In this document: in pieces, positions 49,187 to 62,700 of the stretch
Numbering within the stretch: the stretch's first letter is position 1
Layout of the letters: each line of letters begins with the position of its first letter
Origin: Rachycentron canadum
Lineage: Eukaryota > Chordata > Actinopteri > Carangiformes > Rachycentridae
Assembly: GCA_038496675.1 (NCBI GenBank)
Contig: CM076650.1
Coordinates: 23,038,470-23,102,469 of the forward strand
Direction: 5' to 3'
DNA: 64,000 bases
Position numbers and translations under genes: made by a program
The notes under the pieces: generated by a model
Told to the model about the DNA's origin: nothing
Seen by the model: only the letters and a program-made list of their open reading frames with translations
Database searches by the model: none

Positions 49187-52100
49187 TATCTGAATGATTC
49201 AAATCTTGTTTTAAATATTCTATGTTGAAAATTTGTCATGAAAAAGCTGTTAATGCTTAGACTTGCTATCAGGGACAGATTGTCATTTATTTCAAATAAT
49301 GGAGAGAAGTTTTACATGTATGTCACTGTAGATGCAAAGTTTAAAAAAAAGTTTTATTTTGCCAGTTCTAAGTGACATTTCTTTTTTTTTTTTGGTTGGT
49401 ATTTCCTGTCAGTCCTCAACACGTGGACTAAACACTTCTTGTGGTATTTCCCCTCAGTCTCTTATCATTTACATCATTTCCAGCTATCTATCAAAGTCAT
49501 CATCCCTGAGGGCTGACTCAACCTCAGCCTGACAGCTACTCATGAGTAGAACCAATAAAGTGAATAGTTTGTCTTTAAAGTGACTGGCCTTTAATGGCCC
49601 TAATGTGCACTTTAGGTACATACTTCTGTTGCTCACTTACCCTCTAACACAATCACTTCTGTGAGTGAGTAGTGACTTGTCTATGATGGTGAAAGATGAT
49701 TTTTATTTCAAGGTGCTCCTCTGAGCCTCTATCCATTTCTTATGACCTGTAAAGCTGAAATCAAGATGTGATCATATCCTCTCAGCACATCCTGTAACAT
49801 GTAGTCTTAGTTTTTCATTTTAATTGTACAGAATCAGAATCAGGAAATTGTTTTGGTTCATAATATGATGAAAAAAACATAAAGAGAGGTAAAGCAAAAG
49901 TACGGTGTATGGAGAATGTAGGTGTGGTAATAATATTTTAAAGGTGCTATGTGCTACTCATCATAGTGCCTTGGGTGGTGAGCAGCTTCCCTCCAAGACG
50001 AAGATATTAGCTTCAGATTGTCTGGTTTAACTGGTTTCTATACTTTTGGCACACAGTTTTGTGCTATCCACTCCCTGTGACCTTCAAAGCTGAAATTTTA
50101 TTTCTATGTCTTTGGACAAACTGGACACTACTGGACACTCACTATCACCTCTTGAGGTACAAAGTAGTATTTACAAAAAACTTATTGCTGCAACACAGTA
50201 GACTGATGTCTTTAACGTAATGTGAAAACTTAAATCTACTCACAATCTGTTTACATTTTTTAAATTTAAGTTTTAAACTAAAAGTCACACATAACTTTCC
50301 TAGGTTCCATTCAGAAACAGAGGAACAGTCATTAGCATGAAGTTTATTGATTTGTGTTCTGCTTGTTGGTCTGGATGTATTTTTTCCTACAGATCAGATT
50401 GAATCTATTCAAGAGAAATAATTGTGTTGTTAATTCTCTTGAAATCACAAAACTGTGGGGGGTGGAGATGGAGATGTGTCAGGCGACAAACATGCAGTTG
50501 CCAGAGGAGTTAGGTCTGAACGGAAAAGTACTGAGAGGCAGGGAGATGAGGAGGTGTGTGTGTGTGTGTGTGTGTGGGGAGGTGTTTGTAGAAAGTGTGT
50601 TGGAGCTACACCCATGCCAAGACACATGAATGCACCTGTATGAACGAGAATATCACATGGAATATTTAGACAGAGGAAGCACTTATTCTCCAAATCATTT
50701 ATGACATAAGCAGTCAGATATTGTGACAGCTTTCTGTCAGTTGAACAAAGTCTTCAAATGTCATTTGGTGCTGTCAAAACATCAGCGTGTCTGCCAAACC
50801 TAAATTTATTCAAGTGTAATTGCACTGTAGAACAGAATGTACAGTGGAGAGCAGAGATACCTTCATGGTCCTTTAAACCTCGGTGGCTTTATGGCTGTGT
50901 TGTGTTTGCCTGTATAAGCCAATAGGATCTCAAATCAGATCCCTCTGTTTGCATTGAATGAGGAGCAATGAAGAGACAATTGTGAGTTTGAAACTGTTGT
51001 GACAGTGAATCCCCAGTTTGAACAAAATACAGAAGTTCATATATATATATTATAACTCATGGCTGCACACTAAAGGCTTAATAAACCTCTAAAATCCCAC
51101 TTTAAAAGAAATAGGAACTTTTTTTTTTCTTTTTTTTTTACCCATGGAGCTGTTCTGCCAACTTTGACTGTAGACTGTAAAGATGGATGCAGCACAAATA
51201 TTAATAATTTCTTACTCCAGTAAAGCAGTAAAGCTCAGACTATGGGAGTTTTGGGCTGATTTAACCCAAACTTTCCACTTCTGACAAATGAAGAAGGAAT
51301 CTAGTCCTGGACCTTGGTTGGTACCAATGTTTGGCTCAGATTATCCTGTTAGGAAAGGCTCACAGGCTCATCAGAGCCACTCTGAAATTTTTGATATTTG
51401 ATATTCAGGAATTACAATATTTTGACCACACCTCCACAATTATTTTCTCATCCAGACTTTTTTAGCCTCATGTTTAGCTTTTCTTTTTAGTCACAATAAT
51501 CTTCATAATATCCTATGGTGTGTGCATGTGAGGCAGCATTATTTTAAAATCCGTGCAGCCCAGTTTGAAAATTGATTTTTCGATTTTTAAAACTCCTTTA
51601 GTCTGGGCCCAGTTTATGCCAAGAATTTGAATCAAGATCAAACCACCCTGTTTTTCACTAACCACAGAAGTACTTTGGTCATGGCACCTACATTAATTCT
51701 TAAATTGATGATTGATTTCAACATCAGACATGATGATAACACTGCCTATTTTTTAAAGAAAGTCTAATTATGTACAATTTATAATCTATTGCAGTAGCTT
51801 TCTTTTCAGTTCCTTTTCTTTTTGGTTATAAAGCTCACATGCGGTGAATTTTTCAAAAGTTTTTGTTGTATTTTTCTTCCTGTAAAACACCTGCATGAAT
51901 GAAAGTTGAAAACTTTTTTTTTCTCTACAATATGGCAAAAAAAAAAAAAAACCTGATGAGAGGAGAATCCCTTTTCTACAGCTAAAAATACAGCCTATAA
52001 CATAATTCCTGTTGTCCTATAGTCGTACAAGTCAAACATTAAAGGGAATTATGTAGGTATATTTAGAGCAATAAGCCTTACCCCCCTTGTGTGTTCTCTT

Positions 52101-55100
52101 GATGTGACTGTGTTGTGTTTATGCATGAGTCATGTAGGAAGACCTATGGAAAGTTACCAGGTGCTGAGTATGGACATTACAGAAAGGACATTTACTAAAA
52201 AAATGACTTGATGTTGACAAATGAAAATGATAGTGTGTGTTTGTGTGTCTGAATATTAACCTCTTTCTTTCACACTCACACACTCACAGCTCTCCCATGA
52301 AGAGCTGCCAATGACAGAGCTCCCAGCTACTTAGCCTACCCCAAAAAGGTGGGGAAATGTTTGTGTGACCTGAAGGGTGAAAAACAAAGAAAAATCATAG
52401 TTTATTCATAGCTCTGATGCTGGGAGTGTGGTAGGTCTGTATGCAATGTCTGTGTAATTTAATTTCGTTCCCATCTGGGAGAATTAGGCATGTAGCAAAC
52501 ATCTCTCTGGATGCCACAGTAAGACTCTGGCCTCCAGCTCCCTGGGTTATGCCCTTATCCTCTGCTTTCTCCTTTTTGCTAACTGATCATGGTGCCACCA
52601 GTAAATTTTTTACCAGGTGTTTCTTCATTCAAGTAGCTAAAATTAGAGGAAACACAAGCATGGACTCATAAATTGAAAAATTTATTCTCAGTCAAGTGCA
52701 AGTTGTCTTATTATTTTTAGACATATTAGAAGTGCAGTGTTTATGGTATTTTTTGAGATAAAATTGTATTATATTTACATATTGAGAGGCCTTTTCATCA
52801 TAGCAAAGTCAGAAATGTGAAAAATCCCAATCTAGTCTTTAGGGAAGCGTGTCATTTGATTGATCTTAACTCAATATTTCTTCAAAACTTGTGCATTTGC
52901 TCACACTTTTTGTCCACTTTTGTCCACAACTGTTACATAGATATTCTGAAACATCAAAATTCAGCCTGTCTGGAGTGTCTTAAAAAGGAAACTTTAGTTC
53001 TGCTCTACTGCAGTGAGTGTGTTGTCTGGTTAAATTCTGGTTACCTACAGCATTAATGTATGGTATCATGAATGTGTGAGTGAATCAGAAGAAATATCTG
53101 AAAAAACAGTGCATGTTTCATTTGGACCAGGGTCAGTAACATGAGCACGTCTAGATTCATTTGAGGAAAGGCACGTGACCCACAAATAATATATATATAC
53201 TGTATCTATATATATACTACTATCTTATGGATATCACATTCATCACTTTGAAAGAAGAGGGCGAAGAAAATGTGTCTGTGTGTGCAGTGAAGGAGGGCAG
53301 GGTACACCCAGGACAGGAACAGGCAGATGTATTAATCCAAAAAGGTCAGAAATCACTGTGTGCTACCTGTCCATCAAAAGGCAGACAACGTTAGCTCCTA
53401 GCTGGTGATGGAGCAAGTTAGCTTAAGTTTAGTTAGCAAGCTGAGGTTATTCTTTTTTTATTGTTACACTTTGTCCATTGGATATGTAACGTCATATCAG
53501 TTAGCATGTGATAGCTTTTAAGGAGCTATTTGTTAGTTTTGCTGTTGCTAGATAGCCAATGTTAGCATTAGCAGCTGTTATGTATAACTTAAGTGTCACC
53601 ACTACATTTACTAGACTTGCTTATTATGCGTCCTCTCCTACCGGGGACAGTATTTGACGAGTAAAGGACTGAGGTCTAGTCTTTTCTTCTAGTGTGGTAA
53701 GCAAACAAACAGACGTTAATGCTAATGCTGGCAATGTAGAAATGGCAAAACATATAAATAGCTCCTGATAAGGAAATCATGAAATATTAAAAACAATTAC
53801 AGGGGACCTGTTTTGTCCATAGCTTGAGAATTTGCCAGTTACTCAAAAGCAAATAATAATTGTCTCAGAAATTCATTGGACTGGAACATAGTGTACCCAT
53901 GATTCCTCCTCAAAAGTTCTTTTGTTTTTACACTCGAACAAAACGCCAGCAGCCCACCGTGGCTTCAGCCTCCCCTGAGATTGCATAAAGCCCCATAAAA
54001 CTTTTATAAGTCCTTGGAAAGGTTACAAACATAAATGCTGTTGATTTGTTGTGTTGGCTACAAAAAAATGTGCACGTATTCTACCAGTTGTGTATCACAC
54101 ACTGTAGTAAAGGTATTGACTGAGCATTGGTGTGGTATCAGACTTGTTTGCAATTGGAAAGGTTTGCTTGTACTGCCATACAAACTGAGAATCAACTTTT
54201 AGTACTGCTGTAGTTTTTTCTTTTTTTTTATAAAGATTTTTTTTTAATAAAGATGCTTTGAAGCCAACATGTTGTTACATAAACACAACAATGCAGCATA
54301 TTTGATGTACTCATTTGATGTGCATGTTTTATTAACTCATAACTACAGCTGTCAAATATATAGCTTATCAAAAAGACTGTATTTCTACTACTACCCCCCC
54401 ATCCCACACCCCCCAACCCCACCCCTTGTATTCTTCATACATCACAGTAGCTATATATTAGCTATAATATTTTACAGACAGCAGTTCTTGGTTTTCTTTA
54501 TAATCCAACATCAAGATGCAGTTTGGAGTCTGCAATGTCTGGTATGTAGGGGCCGTGCACAAGTGAGCACACACACACAAACACACACTCACATATATAT
54601 GTATATAGAACACAGAAAAACACATGGGCCACTTGGGTGAGACTTTCAGGCTTTTGTTGACTTAGGCACTTAGTTGACTCCGCCCAATCCCCACACCCCT
54701 CACCCCTCACCCACTCCTTCCTTGCCTTCACATAAACACACACTTACACATACATTGGCCTCCTACCCATATTTTTAGTCCATTTTTTTCACAAACGTCC
54801 TTTTTTTTTTCCTTTCCTCATTCTCCCAAGTGAATATACGTGCATTCTTTCTTGTTCCAAGTTTTATGATTGGAGCCAAAGCTTTCTGTATAACAGATGT
54901 GTTTTTCATTACATTGGGTGGGAGCCATGTCTTGTTTTTCATTATGAAAAGGATGGCTGTGTTTATGCAAAATAAGTTTCTGTCTATAATAAAGAAGAAG
55001 GTTTTCCAAGAAACTGCCTTACTGTGATATTTTAGATTACAAAAAAACTTGTCTTGAGTTCTTCAGTTTTCCTGGACTGCATCAATGCAGTTGAGGCAGT

Positions 55101-55231
55101 TAACATAAGCTATGTTGATGTGCAGAGAAGAGGGTCCAAGTAGGTACAAACCCACAGCATTTTTATAGGCCCTCTCATATTTAATCCTTTTTTCTTTTGA
55201 AAACTATCTGTCCAATGCACAGTTACAGTAA

Positions 55232-55274
<43 letters not shown>
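55232..55274 (+). repeat. (CA)n microsatellite
   Basis: About 43 bases of nearly perfect CA dinucleotides about 740 bases before the start codon of CHT1-like gene B. Confidence 0.9.
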
Positions 55275-55298
55275 TGTACACACTAACGTGGCTCTGAG

Positions 55299-55404
55299 TT
55301 GTGTTCACTTCCCAATGTTTGGGGTCGAAACTCGGGCGGTCCAACCACTGAAGACGGGGGACAACATCTGTCCGCCATCTTTCTCAGTGCTGCCAAGTAT
55401 TATG
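55299..55404 (+). promoter_or_regulatory. Alternative candidate non-coding exon of CHT1-like gene B
   Basis: This short stretch has several CpGs (CGAAACTCGGGCGG, GACGGGGG, TCCGCC) in otherwise CpG-poor DNA and ends in TATG|GTGAG, a plausible donor. The acceptor AACAG at 55983-55987 lies 25 bases before the gene B start codon, so a non-coding exon is expected somewhere upstream. This one would give an intron of 583 bases. Evidence is weak. Confidence 0.25.
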
Positions 55405-56012
55405 GTGAGACCACTTTCGCCTCTCTGACTTTTCATCCCTCCCTTCCCTTGCCTTCCTTTTTCTCCTCCTCCACTCCACCTTTCTTTTCCTCACCCCATC
55501 ACCCCATCTGCCCAGCAAGTAGAGCCAGGTCATCCGAGAAGCTGCTGCTCCTTTCTCTTTTTTTTTCCACTGCAGCCTTTTTCTTCATTCACTTTCTTTC
55601 TTTAAGAAGAGGCATTTTCTTTATCACCTGGCTCGCCTTATTCTCTTCAGTCATTTGAATACATGCTACTATTTTCTATTCATTATTGTTTATTATTTGC
55701 GCTTAATAGCTTTCTGCACATGATGAATGTACCTTTTTGTTTGTCAGAATCACTTTAGATTACATTTGAATTTGTGCAGACTTGAACTCTTGTCCTGCAG
55801 TCCTTTAAATATTTTTACACCAAAAGTAATTGAGAATATGTACTGTTATGTGCTTTTGTTGTGCATTTCTTACTGTATGTTGTAGCGATTAAAACAACCA
55901 TTGCAAACAAGATTTCTGTATTACCTTTTCTAGACTTTAGCAACTTCAGTCTTCTTGTTTATTTCTTTCTATCTTTCTATCCAACAGGAATCACACTCAA
56001 AAGTAGTTCAGG

Positions 56013-59000
56013 ATGGCTCTCAATGTGCCAGGTCTGGTGGTGATGGCCGTGTTCTACCTCTTGATCTTGGGCACGGGCATCTGGGCATCCATGCGCTCCA
56101 AGAAGGAGGAGAAGAAGTGCACAGGAGACGGCATGGAGATAACGCTACTGGCTGGACGCAACATCAACTTGCTAGTTGGCATCTTCACTCTTACTGGTAA
56201 AGCAGTCAAAAGAAGCTCAGTTTAAACAGTAGCTTATCACTCCTGATACATTTAGGACATTAAATAAGTGATAATTAACATCTAAAAAAGTGATTGTTTA
56301 GTAAATTTGAAGTCCTTGGAATGACAGGCAACTGTGGTGTGTGTCATGTTTCTCCTTTAAAATGTGTGTTTGTCTCTCGGCAGCTACGTGGGTGGGTGGA
56401 GGCTTCATCCTTGGTATAGCTGAGGCAACATACAACCCAACACTAGGCGCAGTGTGGGCCCTCATGCCTGTGCCTTATGTCTTGACCTTTTTCTTAGGTG
56501 AGTGGCATCTATGACCTTCCGAGTCTAAAACCCTGAACCCTCCACCCCACCAAGTGTTGGTGGATAAAAGTTTTAAAATACAAATAAATACAATACTAGA
56601 TTTGAACTTTATGCAGCCTGACATAGATACCAAAAGTGTAATGACCTTCTATGCCTGACGTGGACAACTGAAATTACCAGTTAATGCCAGTGAAATTGGT
56701 TTCTGGTGGGAAGCTAAGCTGCAACACAGGCTGGTAATGTGTGTACTGAGGACACTCATTCAAATACAGACTGACTACAGACAGGTCTTTGTTGTGTCCC
56801 ATTTTTTAATAAAAATATTTTGAGTTTAGGATTCAGGCATGGAAGAGGGAAGATGACAACATGTTATTTTCAGCGTTAGTGTTTCCCAAAGCTTCGACAC
56901 ACAGTGCTGCAGATGTAATACCAAAACGAACTGACTTCCGTCTGAAGCTTAAGCATTGCTGGCCACTAACACTGCCCCTGTACACCCAACCCCCTGCCCT
57001 CCACACACCAATAAAAGTGTCGCTCATGTTAAAAATAGGACCATGAGAAATCACTTCAGGATTGTAACTTGAGGCAATAGGCTCAAAGAGACTTGGATTG
57101 CCTGGTCCTGAATTTACAAAACTGACACACTCCGTTATTGGTCTGTAAACATTTGCAACAGGTGAAATCATCAATGCTAAGGCCCCAGTGTCACAATGGC
57201 CTGCATGGTGGGAGCTGGAAAGCCCAAAGTCCCTAATCAGGAAATATAACACCCCCCCTTCTATGTTCTTGTTCATTGTTGGCCAAGTGACCCACGAGTT
57301 CAGCTGAAGGTGTTTATTGAGTTATCTGCAGGGAACACTTGTTTTTCCTATTGTTCATGCGGACATGATCTCTCACTCTCCCACTCAACGTCTTCCTCTT
57401 CTTCCTTTCTTTCTCATTTGGATTTTTCAATGAAAGAAATGTAGCCATGTTTTTAAAATTTATTGCTTCATCATTTCCAGAGAGAGACTCTGGTTTTATG
57501 GTAATCTCTTCCCTCCTGCTCCAGGTGGCTTTTTCTTTGCCAAGCCTATGAGAGAGAACAACTATGTGACAATGATGGACCCCTTCCAAAAGAAGTATGG
57601 GAACTTCCTGAGCAGTGCTCTGATCTTTCCTGCACTGGTGGCTGATGTCCTGTGGGTGGCACGCACACTCGTCAGCCTGGGTAAGTCACCTAACACTGTA
57701 ATTAGTTGCAGGCACCGTTATGTATGCACACACATACTTATGCAATCATACAGGCACGCACAGCTCTTGGTACACAATGTACACCAACACGAGAGAGAAA
57801 AAGTGGAGTTGATGTGTGGGGCTCTTTTGGCACCAACTCATTAATGCCAGTGTTGCAAATAAAACTACAGCTTCATAAGCCAACACCCTCTAAAACAGGA
57901 ATATATTTTTTTGTAATTGTATTCAGCCTCAATAGTTAAAAACTACAAACAACAAGAAGTACACACAACGTTTAAGAAACACTGCTGTCCAGTGTGTGTG
58001 AAAATGCCTGTTAAAACAGTTGAACGTTTGCTAACACTCCTCAAAACAGCGGCTGTCAAATCCCAATTTAGCAACTGTAATTCAGCATGAAAGATCTGTC
58101 AAGCTTTGTGTTAAAAGGAGAGTTTAGTTGTGACTTGTGTGTGTTTAAAAGTGCATTTCCAAATAAAAAATTTAATGGACCTAGCACATACAGTCAACCC
58201 AACCTACTGCATTAGTTTGTGGGGTTATACGTTACCTTAGAAAAAGAAGCATTGACAGAGAGGAAGCTGGTCCTGAATGCTGTCAGAGTTTAGAGTAAAA
58301 TTAGCAGCTGTGTCCTGCTCTTTATTAAATGAGGGGTCTGGACTCACTCCAGCAATGTTAGCATGTTAGCTTATTCACCTTTATTATTAGCTTTTTCTCT
58401 TGTAATAATAAAGTTATAAAATATTGTTTGAAAATAAAGTATTTAAGCTTAGTTAAAATAGGCTTAGATTAGACAGTTCATGCTTATGATACAAAAATGT
58501 ACTAGTTTTAAAGTGCAATACCATCCACCATTTTCAAAATGGATAATCAGCTGGTTAGGATGCTAGACATTAGCCTCTGTCATGCTGCTTTAGCTTCTGT
58601 TGGTATGTATGTAGCCATCATGACGTAGCAAGGCTGGTAGTCTAAGTAGTTTAATTCTTTAAATAGAAATCAGATGGAAACATTAAAACAGTGACTAACA
58701 ACTTATGGAGCTATAATGTCAGCATTAGTTAATTAGCAAGCTGGCTACAGCTGATAAAACCTGCCAGACATTTGTAACTTCAAAAATAAAGACTTGCCAG
58801 CTATAAATGAAAAGCATACATTTGTCTCAAATCAAGGGCCTGTTGTTTAAAAACTGAGCAAAATAAGGGTTGGGTGCTAAGGTTAAACCACTGCAGTGGA
58901 TTATTTTTGTGTAGTGTGGGCATATGACAAGATTTAAGTGTCTCTTTCTGATCTGATCCTCCTGTACTGTTCCACGAGCTAATGCATTTAGCACTGTTTA

Positions 59001-59667
59001 TACTGTTGTTTCTCTAATCTGTCATTGATGACTTAAGTCTGTGTGGGTGTGTGTGTGTGTGTATGTGTGTGTGTGTGTGTGTGTGTTCATATGCTTTGAT
59101 AGCAGTTGCAAGTGTGGATGTTTGTGTAGCAAAGAAAATGTGTGTGTGGGTGTGTGTGTGCGTGCGCGTACATAATGTTTTCTCGTGTGTGTTTTTAACG
59201 CTGTTTTCTTTTCCAGTGTATTTTGAAAAAGGGGTTAAACATCGAGCAGCCTGTTGATTGTGAAAGGTGATCAATTATTCAAACTAGATTGTTGTATCAT
59301 TATCAGAAAGATCTTTGTTTGTGCCAAGGCTCTGACTGATTCATAGGGGATCAGTCTTACAAGCTGAATTATAATTTCATTCCTGTGTTTAAAAAAACAA
59401 AAGAAAGAAAAGAAAACAACCAAAAAAATAACAATAATAATAATTTTACACACAGAGATCAGTGAAATCCATTGATAGAGTCTGAGTCAGTGTGCTGACG
59501 CTCCACAAAAGGAGCGGTAGGGAGGCAGGAATGTTCCTGGGACGTTTTTATCCAAACCTATTAAACCAATTTAGAATCAGGGGAACCCTTTCTCCTCAGT
59601 GAAACCTTCTGTCGTTGTCTCGGGACAGTACATGCCTGATGTGTGCTTGGTATCTCTCACACACACG

Positions 59668-59728
<61 letters not shown>

Positions 59729-62700
59729 AAACACTTGACACTCCAGAGTGTGATGAGCATTTGACCCACAGGGGCGTTGCCAGGAGACTGTTTATGCGTG
59801 TGTATGTGTTGCATAAACTGAATTTAAGTGAGTGAGAGTGTGGTGGTTCAGTGCCAGAAAGGATTTAACTTTTAAAACACACCTTCCATGCACTGTCAAT
59901 GTGCCATGTAGTATCAACACGGTCAAATTTCTACCAGGAAGAAATTGGGAACAGGACAGAAAGGTTGCAATTGGTGTGTTTGTGTGTGTGGATGTGTGTG
60001 CATGCACACACATGCATGAGTTTTTAAAGTGGGACAAGGAGCTAAAAACAACACGGGGGGTATTCAGGCAGCTCTTTGCCTTTGGTCCATCCCTGGTGCT
60101 GCCCATTAAGCCCCAGAGGCCCCTGAATCTCATTCCCCTTTTCCTCTTCCTAAATTTAGCACAGAGGGGAACAGCACAGCTCAGCACAGAACAGATAAGA
60201 GATGTAATGCTATATCTGGAAAACAGAACACCCAGGAATTATTTACGATAGATGTTGCATCACACCCCACCACAAGATAAATTACAGGACGCAACAAAAA
60301 CACCACAACCCTGTTCGATCTCTATGTGTACAGAGGGGTCCACAAGTCTGAGATCACTGGAATGTGGAGCACATAGCAGATCCAGCTGAGATGCGTTTCA
60401 CTTCACACGTGGCATTGGAAAGCATCTCGACCAGCCACATCTGGTCAGATTTTACCTGTATGATAACATTGACATCGATACAAGCTATAACACTACACAA
60501 AACACAGCAGAGCTACACAGAATGACTTAAAATCAGAAAGAAAAAGTTCAAAATAAAAGTCATCAGTGCACTGAAGAGAGACAAATAGGTTACAGTAACT
60601 TGCCTTGGTGTAATTTCAGATGTTTGTTATGTAAAGTTAATACTGTGCTAGCCAATGTGGTCATGTATACGGTTGTGTTGCTGACACCTCTCAGGATGGA
60701 CTGAGTGACTGAAGATGCATCTCAGTGCCAAGTGTGAACAGGAGGTTACTAATTGTACTATCTGCTTGTATTAAGCATAATGAAATTATGGGTTAGACTG
60801 ACAAAGAAAGATCCAAAAACCAGCTACTTTAGATCACACGATTAAGCAGATGCAATAAATAAATGACAAAGCCTTCAGGCCAACAGATCAGATTTCAAAA
60901 ATGTCAAACATAGGGTGAAAGGTCATACTAAAACCGTCAAGCACACATCGACAAGATGATGCAAAGCTAGTGGGGAAGAGAGTGGTGTTGACAGGGTGGT
61001 TTTAGGGGGTGGTGGGGTCCGTAGTGGGGTGACACTGGTCAGCAGTGGCGATCGATGGTGCCGATCTGACACTTCTCTGTTTAAGGGCATTGTTGTGGTG
61101 TGGCTGCAGGCTGCGGCTGGGGGGACCCTGGCAATGTGGCAGAAGAGACGGTGAAGGTAGTGACGTTTTGCTTGCCTTGTTTGAGTAACAAGATTTTTTT
61201 TTTCTTTTGTTTTTTTTTTGTTTTTTTTTTACTTATACATATAGATTTTTTTTTTTTTCATTTTGATTATTTGAAGACACTTCTCACCTTCATCTTTTTT
61301 TTTCTTATTTCACAAAATTTGTCACTATTTCAAGGGTGATAATTCACCCAAGAGGGTGAAAAATGAATAATTTGGAGTCACAATCAATAGGCTGCTTCTG
61401 TTATATGTTTCTGCAGGGTTCTGTTTGTTATAATTTTATCATCATTTTTATGTTGGCTTGTTGCTTTATCTAAGCAATTTGATGCTTTTAAACTTTTAAA
61501 CCAATGCCACCCATATTTAAGTGTAACTTTATTCTTGACTCAAAAGACAACATATGTAACATTTTACTCTTTGTTGGTCAATAAGTGTATTTTGTTTGTC
61601 AAATGTTCTATGGAAAATACTGCATTAAGGCATATGAATAATCATTGCCTAGCCTTATTAAAGCTTATGTATAAGTACATAAGAGTGGATGCATGTATAT
61701 GTGTGTGTCTGTGTGAGAGAGAAAAGACTAAAAGCAAAAGTGAGACAGAGAACTTAGTAAAACAGTTAATATATTACAGTAAACAGTTGCATGTATCTGT
61801 TTCTACCAACTTGTATACAATAGAAGACTCACAGGCCTTTTTCCCTCTGTCAGTCCTCTGATTCTCATTGCTCTGCTGTCTTCTTCCAGGTGGAACTATG
61901 AGTGTGATCCTGGATCTGTCCTACGTCTACTCCATTATCATCTCCTCAGTGGTGGCCATAATCTACACACTGCTGGGGGGGCTCTACTCTGTGGCCTACA
62001 CAGATGTGATCCAGCTCATCCTCATCTTTGTCAGCCTGGTGCGTAACTTCTATTGACCCCATTCACACAGCAGCCATTTATGAACATCAGGTCAGAGAGA
62101 CATAAGCTTCCAGCTCCATTCCTCCTGCTCAACGATCAACATCATTCATGTATGTCCCCTTTCAGATTTAATGCACTCAACTACATAATAGAAACAAGTG
62201 GATGAAAGACTAGAGGGATCAAATTTTAATAGAGTGTAACTAGGATACCTGGTAGCTCATTAATGATGCTAGCTGATTGAATTACCTGGTAAATAAAAGC
62301 ATTACTGATTTCATTAGCTTGTTTGAGAACTGAAGTATGTTTGATGTATCACTCCCTTACTCCGTGTTCAAAATGGCTACCATAAGTGGATTGTGAAATA
62401 GATGGTTTTATATGGACTACCTATATGAACTATGGGTTAGCTGGTAAAAGGCAAATCATGCAAAACATGCTAATCAATCACTTCTTTCACTACAAAGAGT
62501 CTCTTTGTGTTTATCCTGTGTTATCCTGTATCATGCTTTTCTTTATTCCCTTTGTTACTGTGTCCTCAGGACTGTTAGTTTTTTCATTCACGGAAAAGAT
62601 ATTTAAAAAGGGCACAGAAATCATTGAATGAAGTGCAGTAGCTTGTTTGCTAACTGGATATAAAGTTCACATAATCTATACATTTGTATAATTGACTCTT

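Larger units (their letters stand above)
48700..55290. other. Spacer upstream of CHT1-like gene B
   Basis: No coding exon was found. It holds (GT)n runs near 48817-48843 and 50554-50577, a hairpin at 49139-49186, an AT dinucleotide-rich stretch near 53185-53225, and a (CA)n array at 55232-55274. If the start at 48345 is real, much of this is intron. Confidence 0.45.

Noticed and set aside
59832..60251. Open frame of 139 codons in intron 3 of gene B
   Set aside because: It contains a GT-rich simple stretch, has no known domain and lies between well-defined exons of the transporter.
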